Below, in pieces: positions 18,054 to 27,320 of a stretch of DNA of 64,000 bases (positions are counted from its first letter, which is position 1; every line of letters begins with the position of its first letter). The stretch comes from Rhodophyticola sp. CCM32. Lineage in GTDB: Bacteria > Pseudomonadota > Alphaproteobacteria > Rhodobacterales > Rhodobacteraceae. The translations under genes and the position numbers were made by a program. The notes under the pieces are model-generated. The model was not told the origin of the DNA. It worked only from the letters and a program-made list of their open reading frames with translations, and made no database searches. Location of the stretch: positions 3,286,001 to 3,350,000 of the forward strand of contig NZ_CP038492.1 in assembly GCF_004751985.1 (NCBI RefSeq), in the 5' to 3' direction.

Positions 18054-19148
18054 TCAGATATCAGGCGTCAGAATAATCTGTGTGGCATTGCGCACCGTCA
18101 GAACAACCCCCGGCAGCAGCCCGGCGCGCACCGCATCGCTTTCGCTGAGCGAGGCGCTGATCCGTTGTGCCGATGTCAGGATCTGTATCATCGCCGGTGA
18201 GCTGACCGGTGTTGCATGGTTCAAACCATCCCCGCGCCCGCCGGAAAATTCACTGACATCAATGATCGTGACATCCAGATCTGCAACATCTTCAATGGAT
18301 TCGATATTGCCCAAGCGGTTCTGCTGCCCCCGGACCCGCGCCGACAATCGCAACGCGGCATCGCGTTGCGAGGTGAAAATAAAGAACGGTTGCGGCAATT
18401 CACCGATCCGGGCGGCCTGACTGCGGAAAATCTGTACGTCGATATCCGGGGACAGAAGCAACACGCCGCTCAACCGGTCAAAGACCCGTTGCTGGCCGCC
18501 GATGCGCAATTGCCGCAGGCTTTCCATCACGACCTCGGCACCCAGGGAATGGGCCATCAGACCCACATCTTCCGCCCCTGCGGCGATGATTTCGTTTAAC
18601 AGCTCTTCCAGACCGTCCCGGGCCAGCAGCGCACTGTCGCGATCATAGATATAACCCAGAGGATGCCCGGCACTGGGCCAGGAATAATGCACCGGGATCA
18701 CCGGAATATCGAGGTCATGGCGAATTTGCGCCGTGCGGTAGAGCCCATCGGCGAAGGTGCTGTTGAACCCGTGAATGAACACCATGACTTCCCGTTCTCC
18801 GCGCGGGCGCGCCGCGATTTCCCGGCGCAGGGCTGCGCGGAAATCCCCGGGAGATGTCAGCGTATCGGCCTGGCTGACCACAAAATCGGCTTGCAGATCG
18901 GTGCCGTGACGGGGCCAGGAAACCTCTCCACTTTCCCGCTCTGGCGGGATGGCGACGTCAAACCGGGCATAATGCAGACCTTCCGACCTCTCGCTGGTGA
19001 ACTGCCCCTCTGCAAAGGCGCGGGTGGTGGCCACCAGAACGGTTTCGATCACGGCATCCCGCGATGGGTCGGGCACCAGCACAAGCTGCGCGCGCGGGGC
19101 GCAGGCCCCAAGGCTCAGAACCGCCAGGAAGATAAAAAGACGTGCCAT
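18054..19148 (-). CDS. Alpha/beta-hydrolase lipoprotein (DUF900 type)
   Basis: The 364-residue product has a lipoprotein signal with lipobox LGAC (C16), so it is probably anchored in the envelope. The hydrolase fold shows VFIHGFNSTF for the oxyanion region and the nucleophile elbow AHSLG, as in DUF900/esterase-like proteins. The substrate is unknown. Residues 38-45 (VLVATTRA) match the start of the DUF900 domain. It follows hslU on the same strand after 36 bp. Confidence 0.8.
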   Translation of the reverse strand: MARLFIFLAVLSLGACAPRAQLVLVPDPSRDAVIETVLVATTRAFAEGQFTSERSEGLHYARFDVAIPPERESGEVSWPRHGTDLQADFVVSQADTLTSPGDFRAALRREIAARPRGEREVMVFIHGFNSTFADGLYRTAQIRHDLDIPVIPVHYSWPSAGHPLGYIYDRDSALLARDGLEELLNEIIAAGAEDVGLMAHSLGAEVVMESLRQLRIGGQQRVFDRLSGVLLLSPDIDVQIFRSQAARIGELPQPFFIFTSQRDAALRLSARVRGQQNRLGNIESIEDVADLDVTIIDVSEFSGGRGDGLNHATPVSSPAMIQILTSAQRISASLSESDAVRAGLLPGVVLTVRNATQIILTPDI

Positions 19149-19184
19149 AAAATCGCACCGGGCAAATGAATTCTGCCGCTGTTT

Positions 19185-20510
19185 CTACAACACGTAGCGG
19201 CTGAGATCAGCGGATTTCATCAATTCGCCAAGGTTTTTCTCGACAAAGCCCGCATCGACCACAATCGCCTCGCCGGATCGGTCGGGCGCGGTAAAGCTCA
19301 ATTCCTCAAATACCCGCTCGATAACGGTGTAAAGCCGCCGTGCGCCGATGTTTTCCACATCCTGATTGACCTCGGCGGCGATCCGCGCAAGGGCGGCGAT
19401 CCCGTCTTCGGTGAAGCTGACAGTGACCTCTTCGGTGGCCATCAGCGCGGTATATTGCAGGGTCAGCGCATTGTCGGTTTCCGTCAGAATGCGCACGAAA
19501 TCTTCCTCGGTCAGGGCGCGCAGCTCGACCCGGATCGGCAAGCGGCCCTGAAGTTCCGGCAACAGATCCGACGGTTTGGCGATATGAAATGCGCCCGAAG
19601 CAATAAACAGGATATGGTCGGTTTTTACCGGCCCATGTTTCGTGGATACGGTGGTGCCCTCGATCAGGGGCAGCAGGTCACGCTGCACACCTTCCCGGGA
19701 CACATCCGCGCCGCGCGCATCGGACCGGGCCGAGACCTTGTCGATCTCGTCGATGAAGACAATGCCGTTCTGTTCAACCGCTGTCAGGGCCTCGCGGGTG
19801 ATCACCTCCTGATCCAGCAGTTTATCGGCCTCTTCCTCAATCAGCAGATCATAGCTTGCCGCCACGCTCAGCTTTTTGCGGGTCTTGCGCCCGCCAAGGG
19901 CCTTGCCGAACAGATCCCCCAGATTCATGCCCCCCGGCATGCTGCCCATGCTGCCCATGCTGCCCGGCTGCCCGGGAATTTCAAACATCTGCATCGGGTT
20001 CGAGGTGTCAGAGACTTCCAGCTCGATCACCGTATTGTCCAGCTCGCCACTGCGCAGCTTCTTGCGGAACATCTCCCGGGTCTGTTCGCGCGCATCGGTT
20101 CCGGCCAAAGCCTCGATCACCCGGTCCTCTGCCGCATCATGGGCCTTGGCCTTCACCTCGTCGCGCATCGTCTCACGGATCATCACCTGTGCCGCATCCA
20201 CCAGATCGCGGATGATCTGTTCCACATCGCGGCCGACATATCCGACCTCGGTGAATTTCGTCGCTTCCACCTTGATGAACGGGGCGCGGGCCAGTTTTGC
20301 CAGCCGACGGCTGATCTCGGTCTTGCCGACGCCGGTGGGGCCGATCATCAGGATATTCTTCGGATACACCTCATCGCGCAGGTCATCCCGCAGTTGTTTG
20401 CGCCGCCAGCGATTGCGGAGTGCCACGGCCACGGCGCGCTTGGCGTCTTTCTGGCCGATGATGAAACGGTCAAGCTCCGAGACGATCTCGCGCGGGGTCA
20501 GGTCGGTCAA
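19185..20510 (-). CDS. hslU: ATP-dependent protease ATPase subunit HslU
   Basis: HslU is the AAA+ unfoldase that feeds substrates to the HslV peptidase. The 441-residue product has the P-loop GPTGVGKT at residues 57-64, the GYVGRDVE pore motif, a variable I domain with a glycine/methionine-rich stretch, the Walker B FIDEIDK, and the conserved C-terminal tail ending SRYVL that inserts into HslV. The start overlaps the membrane-protein gene upstream by 4 nt, so hslV, that gene and hslU form one operon. Confidence 0.97.
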   Translation of the reverse strand: MTDLTPREIVSELDRFIIGQKDAKRAVAVALRNRWRRKQLRDDLRDEVYPKNILMIGPTGVGKTEISRRLAKLARAPFIKVEATKFTEVGYVGRDVEQIIRDLVDAAQVMIRETMRDEVKAKAHDAAEDRVIEALAGTDAREQTREMFRKKLRSGELDNTVIELEVSDTSNPMQMFEIPGQPGSMGSMGSMPGGMNLGDLFGKALGGRKTRKKLSVAASYDLLIEEEADKLLDQEVITREALTAVEQNGIVFIDEIDKVSARSDARGADVSREGVQRDLLPLIEGTTVSTKHGPVKTDHILFIASGAFHIAKPSDLLPELQGRLPIRVELRALTEEDFVRILTETDNALTLQYTALMATEEVTVSFTEDGIAALARIAAEVNQDVENIGARRLYTVIERVFEELSFTAPDRSGEAIVVDAGFVEKNLGELMKSADLSRYVL

Positions 20511-21589
20511 GATTGGGGCTCCTCAGCGGTCAGCAGGGTCCAGGGGGGCAAGCGGGTCTTGCCGGGGAAATCGGGGAAAGCATCCATCAGGTTTCGGCGC
20601 AAGACCTCCCATTTCGCACCAAGCAGGACAAGGCCAAGACCCAGAAGCAGGATCACCAGAAAGGCATTGCCCTCCATCACCGTGATCGACAATGCGACGA
20701 TATAGCCAACGCCCGAGACCAGAAAGGACCGGCGGTCGATCACCACGGCGAAAATCGCCATGCACGCCACAAACAGCACCAGCAAAAGCTGTGCCGTGAC
20801 CGTGCCCACATCGAAAAGCGACAGGGCGACGGTGTTCACAATCGTAGGTGCTACAATGACATGGAGCCAGAACCCGCTGGCCGCGCGCCGGCTGATCCGG
20901 TGCGGGTCGCTCATATCAAAGCGCAAGGCGACAATCAGGCCAAGCAGCCCCAGAAGGATGGTCAGAATCGCGAAGGGTCCCTGGGCGGTCAGCAGAAATA
21001 TATCACTGGGATTGGTCGGCACATTGCCCCCCAGACTGACCAGCCCGAACGCGGTGCCAAACACGCCAAGCGCGATCAGCGCCATCGTGAACGGAACCCG
21101 GAACATGATGTAATAGCCAACCAGCAACAGGGTGGACAGGCCCGCCGACAGGGCCAGGCTTTGCGGGAAATCAGTCTTGAGCATCCAGCCAAGCGAGATG
21201 CCCAGTTGCCCCGCACTCATGGCAAAGAAGATCGCCAGCGCGATCGAGGGCGCCACCATACGCCGGGTCAGGGTGAAATAGCGGGCCAGCAGGGCCACCG
21301 CCCCCATGCCGATCAACGCATAGATGATCGACAGAACATAACCGTTCTGCGCGCTGAAATAGCTGACACCCGTCAGACCCGCCCAGCCGGAAAAGAGAAT
21401 GCCAAGCCCGACCACGATGAAGATTTCATTGAAACCGCGGAACAGCTCGAACGGTTCATCCAGACCTGACATATGCTCCCGGGTGCCGCGCCGGGCATCG
21501 CCCAGGGCGATCAGTGAAGCGGCCTGCGCTTCGGTAATCATCCCCGCGCCGACAGCGGCGCGGATGTCATCACGGTTGATATCACTCAT
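20507..21589 (-). CDS. Polytopic membrane protein between hslV and hslU (DUF2157-like)
   Basis: The 360-residue product begins with a soluble helical segment (about 40 residues, [30 protein letters not shown]), followed by roughly ten hydrophobic segments with short loops. The N-terminal segment resembles DUF2157 membrane proteins. No catalytic motif is visible. It overlaps hslV upstream and hslU downstream by 4 nt each, so it is translationally coupled to both protease subunits. A role in membrane protein quality control would be a guess from position only. Confidence 0.75.
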   Translation of the reverse strand: MSDINRDDIRAAVGAGMITEAQAASLIALGDARRGTREHMSGLDEPFELFRGFNEIFIVVGLGILFSGWAGLTGVSYFSAQNGYVLSIIYALIGMGAVALLARYFTLTRRMVAPSIALAIFFAMSAGQLGISLGWMLKTDFPQSLALSAGLSTLLLVGYYIMFRVPFTMALIALGVFGTAFGLVSLGGNVPTNPSDIFLLTAQGPFAILTILLGLLGLIVALRFDMSDPHRISRRAASGFWLHVIVAPTIVNTVALSLFDVGTVTAQLLLVLFVACMAIFAVVIDRRSFLVSGVGYIVALSITVMEGNAFLVILLLGLGLVLLGAKWEVLRRNLMDAFPDFPGKTRLPPWTLLTAEEPQS

Positions 21590-22143
21590 GCTTTGATGCT
21601 TTCTACAGTCAGGTTGCCGTTGGTATAGACACAGATATCCGCCGCAATCGCCATGGCCTGGCGCGCGATATCCTCGGCGCCCAGATCGGTTGCCGACAAT
21701 CCGCGCGCGGCGGCCAGGGCATAGTTCCCGCCTGACCCGATGGCCGCGATCCCGTGTTCGGGTTCCAGCACGTCCCCGGCGCCGGTGATGATGTAAAGCT
21801 CGGCCCCGTCGGTGACGATCAGCATCGCCTCAAGTTTTTGCAGATATTTATCGGTGCGCCAGTCCTTGGCCAGTTCCACGCTGGCGCGCTGCAACTGCCC
21901 CGGTGTCGCCTCCAGCTTGCTTTCCAGCCGTTCCAGCAGGGTGAAGGCATCTGCTGTCGATCCGGCAAAGCCACAGACCACATCATAGCCGCCGGGGCTG
22001 AGCCGCCGCACCTTGCGGGCCGAGCCTTTGATGACGGTCTGGCCCAGGCTGACCTGCCCGTCGCCTGCCACCACAACCTCATCGCCTTTGCGCACACCGA
22101 TGATTGTTGTCCCGTGCCAGCCGGGGAAATCCGAATTGCTCAT
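21586..22143 (-). CDS. hslV: ATP-dependent protease peptidase subunit HslV
   Basis: HslV is the proteasome-like threonine peptidase of the HslUV protease. The 185-residue product from the ATG at 22143 has a short propeptide before the TTIIGVRK segment, whose first threonine is the catalytic N-terminus after processing, then the GDGQVSLG and [14 protein letters not shown] motifs. A GGAGA ribosome binding site precedes 22143; the longer open frame starting at 22245 runs into a GC-rich repeat and is not used. It is first in the hslV-membrane protein-hslU operon. Confidence 0.96.
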   Translation of the reverse strand: MSNSDFPGWHGTTIIGVRKGDEVVVAGDGQVSLGQTVIKGSARKVRRLSPGGYDVVCGFAGSTADAFTLLERLESKLEATPGQLQRASVELAKDWRTDKYLQKLEAMLIVTDGAELYIITGAGDVLEPEHGIAAIGSGGNYALAAARGLSATDLGAEDIARQAMAIAADICVYTNGNLTVESIKA

Positions 22144-22231
22144 GCTGTCTCCTTCGTTCCGCCCTATATGGATGGGCAGAGAGGCCAGAACAAGCGCCAG
22201 GGTGCTGAACTGAAACTCCTTATGATCCCTA

Positions 22232-22317
22232 CCGCCCGGGGGCACCGCCGGGCGGCGCCCGAACCGCCCCCACGGGGCGGGCGCTTCTCGCCCTCCCCTC
22301 GGTTCGGGCTCTGCCCT
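22232..22317. repeat. GC-rich palindromic repeat, family A copy 1
   Basis: This intergenic element contains a CCGCCCGG...CCGCCGGGC hairpin, then a larger stem whose arms (GGGCGGCGCCCGAACCG at 22250 and CGGTTCGGGCTCTGCCC at 22300) enclose a CGCCCCCACGGGGCG hairpin. The same arrangement recurs at 23752 and, truncated, at 38672. It lies between hslV and idi and could affect RNA stability or termination. Confidence 0.8.
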
Positions 22318-22389
22318 CGGCTTTCATCCAGATATATTGCAGAGCGGTTTTGCGCGATGTTTCACGATATCAGCACCAGCGCCGTAAAT

Positions 22390-22920
22390 TCAGACCGAGC
22401 GCAGATCGCCAAAAATACTGGCCCCGTGATCGCGCAGATAGATTTGCAGCCAGGGTGTGAAACTGGCGGGTGCAGTTGCCACCTCCTGCGTCAGATCCTC
22501 CAGACTCTGCCAGATCGTATCCATCACTTCCGCCGGATTCGGGTTGGGCGACACATCTTCCGGGAGAGCACCCACAAAGATATCCACAACCTCATGCTCG
22601 ATCAGCCCACCCCCCACATCGGCGCGATATTCCACCTGATCGCGATATGTCAGCGGAACGGGCGGAAGCCCAAGCTCATCCCCCAGGCGGCGCTGCGCGC
22701 AGTTCAAAGCACTTTCCCCCCAGAAAGGATGGGTGCAGCAGGTGTTCGCCCAAAGCCCCGGGGTGTGGTATTTTCCAAGCGCCCGGCGCTGCAACAGGGT
22801 TTTATTCCCGCGCATCAGAAACACCGAAACCGCGCGATGGCGCAGACCGCGTTGATGCGCCTCCAGTTTTTCCACAGGGGTCAGAACATTTTCAACCCAG
22901 GTGGGAATCATGTCTGTCAT
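22390..22920 (-). CDS. idi: Isopentenyl-diphosphate delta-isomerase, type I
   Basis: Idi interconverts isopentenyl and dimethylallyl diphosphate in isoprenoid synthesis. The 176-residue product has the Nudix-type fold with the catalytic cysteine motif NTCCTHPFWGE, a RRLGDELG segment and the EYRADVGGGLIEHEVVD region that carries the catalytic glutamate. Length fits bacterial type I enzymes. In photosynthetic Rhodobacteraceae idi often lies in the pigment cluster; no pigment gene is visible nearby. Confidence 0.94.
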   Translation of the reverse strand: MTDMIPTWVENVLTPVEKLEAHQRGLRHRAVSVFLMRGNKTLLQRRALGKYHTPGLWANTCCTHPFWGESALNCAQRRLGDELGLPPVPLTYRDQVEYRADVGGGLIEHEVVDIFVGALPEDVSPNPNPAEVMDTIWQSLEDLTQEVATAPASFTPWLQIYLRDHGASIFGDLRSV

Positions 22921-23237
22921 GCCGATACTGCCGCAATTACCTCTGCTGGATGGGCCAGAAGTCTAGGGCTGCGTCCGATATGTGCAAGCGCCTGCGGCCT
23001 GGCCGGACTGTTTAGGGGAAATCATGAATATGGAGCAGTCTGAAACCGCCGGGCGCTACCCCTTACGGTTGTAAAAAAACAGCGCTGATTTGTCCGAGTG
23101 ATTCTTGCGATAAGCACCCGATATCGTGGCGACAATTGCCAAATCTACCGATTCGTATGAGGCATGAAAAAACACATGTCTCTGTTTCGGTTCGGGTTCG
23201 GCACAGGCAGGAATGATTTCTTGAAAGGAGTATACCT
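22921..23237. other. Divergent intergenic region idi/cytochrome c
   Basis: This 317-bp region holds no convincing gene. It should contain the divergent promoters of idi and the cytochrome c gene. Near its right end is the strong AAGGAG ribosome binding site of the cytochrome gene. I see no operator that I can assign. Confidence 0.5.
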
Positions 23238-23690
23238 ATGAGCCGTATGACAAGTCTTGCAGCAGCAACAGCATTTCTGGCCGCGCCCATGGCTTGCGCA
23301 GATATGGCCACCCCCACAGGCGATGCCGCTGCGGGCGAGGCCGCGTTTCGTCAATGCATCGCATGCCATGTGGTCGTGAATGACGCGGGCGAAACCCTTG
23401 CCGGACGCAATGCCCGCACCGGCCCCAATCTTTTCGGAATTGCCGGTCGCACCGCAGGCACATATGAGGAATTCCGCTATTCCGCGTCGATGACTGCGGC
23501 GGGCGAGGCCGGGCTTGTCTGGGATGAGGAAGGCTTTGTCACCTATGTGCAGGACCCGACCGGGTTTCTGCGGGAATATCTTGACGATAGCGGCGCCCGC
23601 GGTTCGATGAGTTTCCGCGTCCGATCACCCGAGGATGCGGCCAATCTTTATGCCTATATTATGTCGCTCGGGCCCGAGGCGGCGGAATAA
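23238..23690 (+). CDS. Periplasmic cytochrome c (class I, c2-like)
   Basis: The 150-residue product has a cleavable signal peptide (cleavage expected after A21, ACA-D), the heme-binding CIACH at residues 40-44, the NLFGIAGR segment typical of class I cytochromes, and a candidate sixth ligand M124 in GSMSFRV. It should carry electrons between periplasmic oxidoreductases and oxidases or reductases; the exact partner cannot be read from context. The ATG is preceded by AAAGGAGTATACCT. It is flanked by repeat-rich DNA and looks monocistronic. Confidence 0.88.
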   Translation: MSRMTSLAAATAFLAAPMACADMATPTGDAAAGEAAFRQCIACHVVVNDAGETLAGRNARTGPNLFGIAGRTAGTYEEFRYSASMTAAGEAGLVWDEEGFVTYVQDPTGFLREYLDDSGARGSMSFRVRSPEDAANLYAYIMSLGPEAAE

Positions 23691-23751
23691 ACCTGCAATT
23701 GCTCGGGTTATAGCCTCGGACTGAAATTAGGAATTTCTCCATATCATTCTC

Positions 23752-23838
23752 CCGCCCGGCGGCATCGCCGGGCAGCGCCCGAACCGCCCCCACGGGGCGG
23801 GCGCTCCGCTTCCCGCCCCTCGGTTCGGGCGCTGCCCT
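23752..23838. repeat. GC-rich palindromic repeat, family A copy 2
   Basis: This is the best-preserved copy. Perfect 17-bp arms (GGGCAGCGCCCGAACCG at 23770-23786 and its reverse complement at 23821-23837) enclose a CGCCCCCACGGGGCGGG hairpin, and a GCCCGGCGGC...GCCGGGC hairpin lies just before. The copy is followed after 0.2 kb by the 104-bp repeat at 24017. Confidence 0.85.
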
Positions 23839-23893
23839 ACGCTCTATGTGGATGGGTTTCAGGATTTTGATCTGAATCAAAATTCCCTGCCTC

Positions 23894-23932
23894 CGGGTCA
23901 GCAAGCTACTGATCTCGAACGTGAATTTTGAT
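23894..23932 (+). repeat. Short intergenic repeat, family C copy 1
   Basis: This 39-bp segment (core GGTCAGCAA...CTGAT and AACGTGAATT) recurs in the same orientation at 49199-49237 with about nine differences. Function unknown; both copies lie in repeat-rich gaps. Confidence 0.65.
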
Positions 23933-24016
23933 GAGCGGTGGTGCAGAATAAAACGCCTTTCGCCTTTGGCTCAAACGCGAAAGCCATTGTACTGCTTCAA
24001 TGTAAAGTCGAAACGC

Positions 24017-24120
24017 TAAAGCACCCTGCCTTAAACTTGAATCACAAATACCCTGCCACGCTTCGCGTTCCCGGGACATTTGTGATGCGCGATGTCTCAG
24101 GTTTAAGGCAGCATGCTGTA
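24017..24120 (+). repeat. 104-bp intergenic repeat, family B copy 1
   Basis: This segment matches 38761-38864 at all but one position. It is an imperfect inverted repeat: the left arm has CTGCCTTAAACTTGA and ATCACAAAT, and the right arm carries ATTTGTGAT and TCAGGTTTAAGGCAG, with TA at both ends. It lies just before the infB terminator. A MITE-like element or a structured RNA are both possible. Confidence 0.85.
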
Positions 24121-24127
24121 TAACATG

Positions 24128-24156
24128 AAAAAGGGCGCCGCAACGGGCGCCCTTTT
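24128..24156 (-). terminator. Rho-independent terminator of the rimP-nusA-ylxR-infB operon
   Basis: A 7-bp GC stem (GGGCGCC/GGCGCCC, loop GCAACG) is flanked by an A-run and a T-run, so on the minus strand it ends in five U residues, about 30 bp after the infB stop. The symmetry would also let it work for rightward transcripts. Confidence 0.88.
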
Positions 24157-24182
24157 CGCATCTGTTTCCAAACTTCCGGTGG

Positions 24183-26669
24183 TCAGGCCAGCGACCGCTC
24201 CACCTCTTCCCGCTCGAAAATCTCGATCACATCATCGGCGCGGATGTCGTCGTAATTCTCGAACGCCATGCCGCATTCCTGGCCCGAGGTGACTTCCTTC
24301 ACCTCGTCCTTGAAGCGTTTCAGGGTTTTCAACGTGCCTTCATGGATCACCACATTATCCCGCAGCAGGCGCACACCGGCAGACCGGCGGGCGACGCCTT
24401 CGGTCACCAGACACCCGGCCACATTGCCCACGCCGGTGACGCGGAACACCTCTTTGATCTGCGCATAACCGATGAAATTCTCCCGAACCTCGGCAGAAAG
24501 CAGGCCGGAGGCGGCAGATTTCACATCATCCACAAGATCGTAGATCACCGAGTAATAGCGGATTTCCACGCCCTTCTGGTTGGCGCTGTTGCGGGCGGGC
24601 GCATTGGCACGCACATTGAAGCCGATGACCGGCGCGCCCGAGGCTTCGGCCAGGCCCACATCGGATTCGGTGATTGCGCCGACGCCTGAATGCAGCACGC
24701 GCACACGCACCTCGTCATTGCCGATCTTCTCCATCGCCTGGATGATCGCCTCGGCAGAGCCCTGCACATCGGCCTTCACCAGAATCGGCAGTTCCGCCAC
24801 GTTTTCATCTTCCTTGGCCTTCGCCAGAAGCTGATCAAGCGTGGTGGCGGCCCCGGCGGCAGCGCGTTTTTCCTTGGCGGCGTTTTCACGGTATTCCGCA
24901 ATCTCGCGGGCCTGTGCCTCGGTATCGACCACGTTCAGAACATCGCCCGCCTCGGGCGTGCCGTTCAGGCCCAGAACCTCAACCGGCACGGACGGCCCGG
25001 CCTCTGAAACCCGGTCGCCATTGTCGTTGATCAGGGCGCGAACCTTGCCCCATTGTTCACCCACGACAAAGATATCGCCCTGTTTCAGGGTGCCGTTCTG
25101 CACCAGAACGGTTGCAACGGGGCCACGGCCCACATCCAGCTGTGCCTCGATCACGGCGCCCGAGGCCGCACGGGCAGGGTTGGCCTTCAGTTCCAGCAAT
25201 TCCGATTGCAGGGCGATGGCCTCCAGCAGCTCATCCAGGCCCTGACCGGAAATGGCGGACACTTCCACATCCTGCACCTCACCCGACATCTGCTCCACGA
25301 TCACCTCATGTTGCAGCAGATCGGTGCGCACCTTGTTGGCATCCGCTTCGGGTTTGTCGATCTTGTTGATCGCCACGATCATCGGCACTTCGGCCGCCTT
25401 GGCGTGGTTGATCGCCTCAATCGTCTGCGGCATCACCGCATCATCGGCGGCAACAACAAGCACGACGATATCGGTCACCTGCGCGCCGCGGGCCCGCATC
25501 GAGGTAAAGGCCGCGTGGCCCGGCGTATCAAGGAAGCTGAGCAGTTGCCCGCTTTCGGTTTTCACCTGATAGGCGCCGATATGCTGGGTGATGCCACCGG
25601 CTTCGCCGGACACAACCTTGGCATTGCGGATCGCATCCAGAAGCGAGGTTTTGCCGTGATCCACATGACCCATGATGGTGATCACGGGTGCGCGGGGTTC
25701 AAGGTCTTCCGCCTTGTCCTCGACCTGGTCAATGACGTCTTCCACATCCGCATCGGAAACGCGCACAACCTTATGGCCGAATTCCTCAACGATCAGTTCC
25801 GCGGTATCCGCATCAATCGGCTGATTCTGGGTGACCATCAAACCGTTCTGCATCAACGCCTTGACCACATCGGCAACCCGTTCAGACATGCGGTTGGCCA
25901 GTTCGGAGACGATAATGGTTTCCGGAACCTGCACATCGCGCATGACCTTTTCACGCTCGACATTTGCGCCCATAGCCTTCTGGCGCTGGCGTTCCTGTTT
26001 CCGCTTCATCGCCGCCATCGAACGATGACGCCCGCCTTCGCCACCTGTCAACGCCTGGTTGACGGTCAGCTTGCCGGCCCTGCGGCCATCATTGCCACGG
26101 TCACCTTTGGCATTGCGGTCACGTTTGTCGTCGCGGTCATTGTCGCGTCGCGCCGGCGCCGAAGACGGTTTGCCTGCCCCACGCGGGGCTGCAGCCGTGG
26201 GTTCAGACGGCGCAACAGCCGCTGCCGCTTCGCTGGCCGCAGGCGCGTTGCGGCGCGCGGCCTCTTCCTCTTTGCGACGGTTGTCTTCTTCGGCCTTGGC
26301 TTTCAGCGCTTCCTCGCGCTCTTTCTCTTCGCGCTCCCTGGCGTCGATCTCGGCCCGTTTGCGCGCCCGTTCTTCCTCGCGGGACTTTTCTTCCAGCTCC
26401 CGGCGTTCGGCATCTTCAACTTCGCGGACCTTTGCGGCCTGCAACGCTTTCAGACGGCGCTCCATCTCGCTGTCAGACACGCCTGTGGGGCGCGTGTTGC
26501 CTTCGGCCTGGGCCGCAGCAGCCGTGCCCGCCTTGGGAACCATCACCCGCTTGCGCTTGGTTTCCACAACAACACTTTTGGTCCGTCCGCGTGAAAAGCT
26601 TTGATTCACACGTCCGCTTCGGGCGCCGCCCGACAAGCCAAGGGGTTTCTTTCCGTCCTGATCGCTCAT
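24183..26669 (-). CDS. infB: Translation initiation factor IF-2
   Basis: IF-2 is the GTPase that brings initiator tRNA to the 30S subunit. The 828-residue product has a basic N-terminus, a long charged coiled-coil stretch (about 67-140, rich in E, R and K), the IF2_N-like domain, and the G domain with P-loop GHVDHGKT at residues 334-341, followed by DTPGHAAF and NKIDKP, then the C-terminal beta-barrel domains. It overlaps the end of ylxR by 4 nt and is followed by a strong terminator. Confidence 0.97.
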   Translation of the reverse strand: MSDQDGKKPLGLSGGARSGRVNQSFSRGRTKSVVVETKRKRVMVPKAGTAAAAQAEGNTRPTGVSDSEMERRLKALQAAKVREVEDAERRELEEKSREEERARKRAEIDAREREEKEREEALKAKAEEDNRRKEEEAARRNAPAASEAAAAVAPSEPTAAAPRGAGKPSSAPARRDNDRDDKRDRNAKGDRGNDGRRAGKLTVNQALTGGEGGRHRSMAAMKRKQERQRQKAMGANVEREKVMRDVQVPETIIVSELANRMSERVADVVKALMQNGLMVTQNQPIDADTAELIVEEFGHKVVRVSDADVEDVIDQVEDKAEDLEPRAPVITIMGHVDHGKTSLLDAIRNAKVVSGEAGGITQHIGAYQVKTESGQLLSFLDTPGHAAFTSMRARGAQVTDIVVLVVAADDAVMPQTIEAINHAKAAEVPMIVAINKIDKPEADANKVRTDLLQHEVIVEQMSGEVQDVEVSAISGQGLDELLEAIALQSELLELKANPARAASGAVIEAQLDVGRGPVATVLVQNGTLKQGDIFVVGEQWGKVRALINDNGDRVSEAGPSVPVEVLGLNGTPEAGDVLNVVDTEAQAREIAEYRENAAKEKRAAAGAATTLDQLLAKAKEDENVAELPILVKADVQGSAEAIIQAMEKIGNDEVRVRVLHSGVGAITESDVGLAEASGAPVIGFNVRANAPARNSANQKGVEIRYYSVIYDLVDDVKSAASGLLSAEVRENFIGYAQIKEVFRVTGVGNVAGCLVTEGVARRSAGVRLLRDNVVIHEGTLKTLKRFKDEVKEVTSGQECGMAFENYDDIRADDVIEIFEREEVERSLA

Positions 26670-27296
26670 GCGTCTCGTCTATCCTTTTTGGCGGGTGTCC
26701 CACCGTCTGCCTTACGCAGGCCTTGCAGCTTTGCGGCCTCCTCTACAACACGTTCAGTGAGTCCACCAGCGGCAAGCGCGCCATGTATCACACTTTGGCG
26801 TCCGAATGCCAAACCCAATTCCCGGGCGGTCAGACAGCCGAAAAACCGGCCCCCTTCGGGCGTCCAAAGTTTCGATTTCCCCCGCTCCGAGCCGTCAGAG
26901 GCCTGAAGCAGAACCTTGGCGCGCCCTTCGGCCAGCCAGCTTTTCACTTTTTCGAACCCGGCAATCGCATATCCGCCCTTGCGGCTCAGCGCGACCAGAT
27001 CGGTCAGGCGACGACATAAAACCGTGTCTATCTGCGCCAGCAGATCCTCCGGCACCGTCACCTGCATTTTCGCCCCGCGCGAAAAAAAGCGTCTTCTTGA
27101 TCGCCAGGTTCAGCGCGTCCCGATCAGCACTGACCCAGATACCCCGCCCCGGCAGGCGTTCCAGAATATCCGGCACAACCTGCCCCTCGGGGCCGACAAC
27201 AAAGCGGATCAACCCGGTTTTCGGCTGGGTCTCTCCGGTGGCGATGCAGCGCCTTTCGGCTTCATCGCGGGTTTTGGTCCGGCCGCCGCGGGTCAT
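26666..27296 (-). pseudogene. rnpM: YlxR/RnpM (DUF448) RNA-binding protein, frameshifted
   Basis: Frame 1 (from the ATG at 27296) encodes the DUF448 domain, with RRCIATGE and LPGRGIWVSADRDAL. It continues past residue 70 only as unrelated sequence. The C-terminal L7Ae-like half (VTVPEDLL, GFEKVKSWLAEG, VLLQASDGSERGK, ELGLAFGRQSVIHGALAAGGLTERV) is in another frame and ends at 26666, overlapping the infB start by 4 nt. Removing one base from the seven-base run at 27082-27088 joins the two into a normal 209-residue protein reading KTLFSRGAKMQVTVP. The lesion could be a real mutation, a sequencing error or transcript slippage. Its place between nusA and infB is standard. Confidence 0.85.
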
Positions 27297-27320
27297 TCCG
27301 CGTCTCTCCGAGGCCTGCGA

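Noticed and set aside
22358..22366. TGTTTCACG, a half of parS, in the hslV/idi gap
   Set aside because: The second half (ATATCAG) does not match; only a half-site is present, so ParB loading is unlikely.
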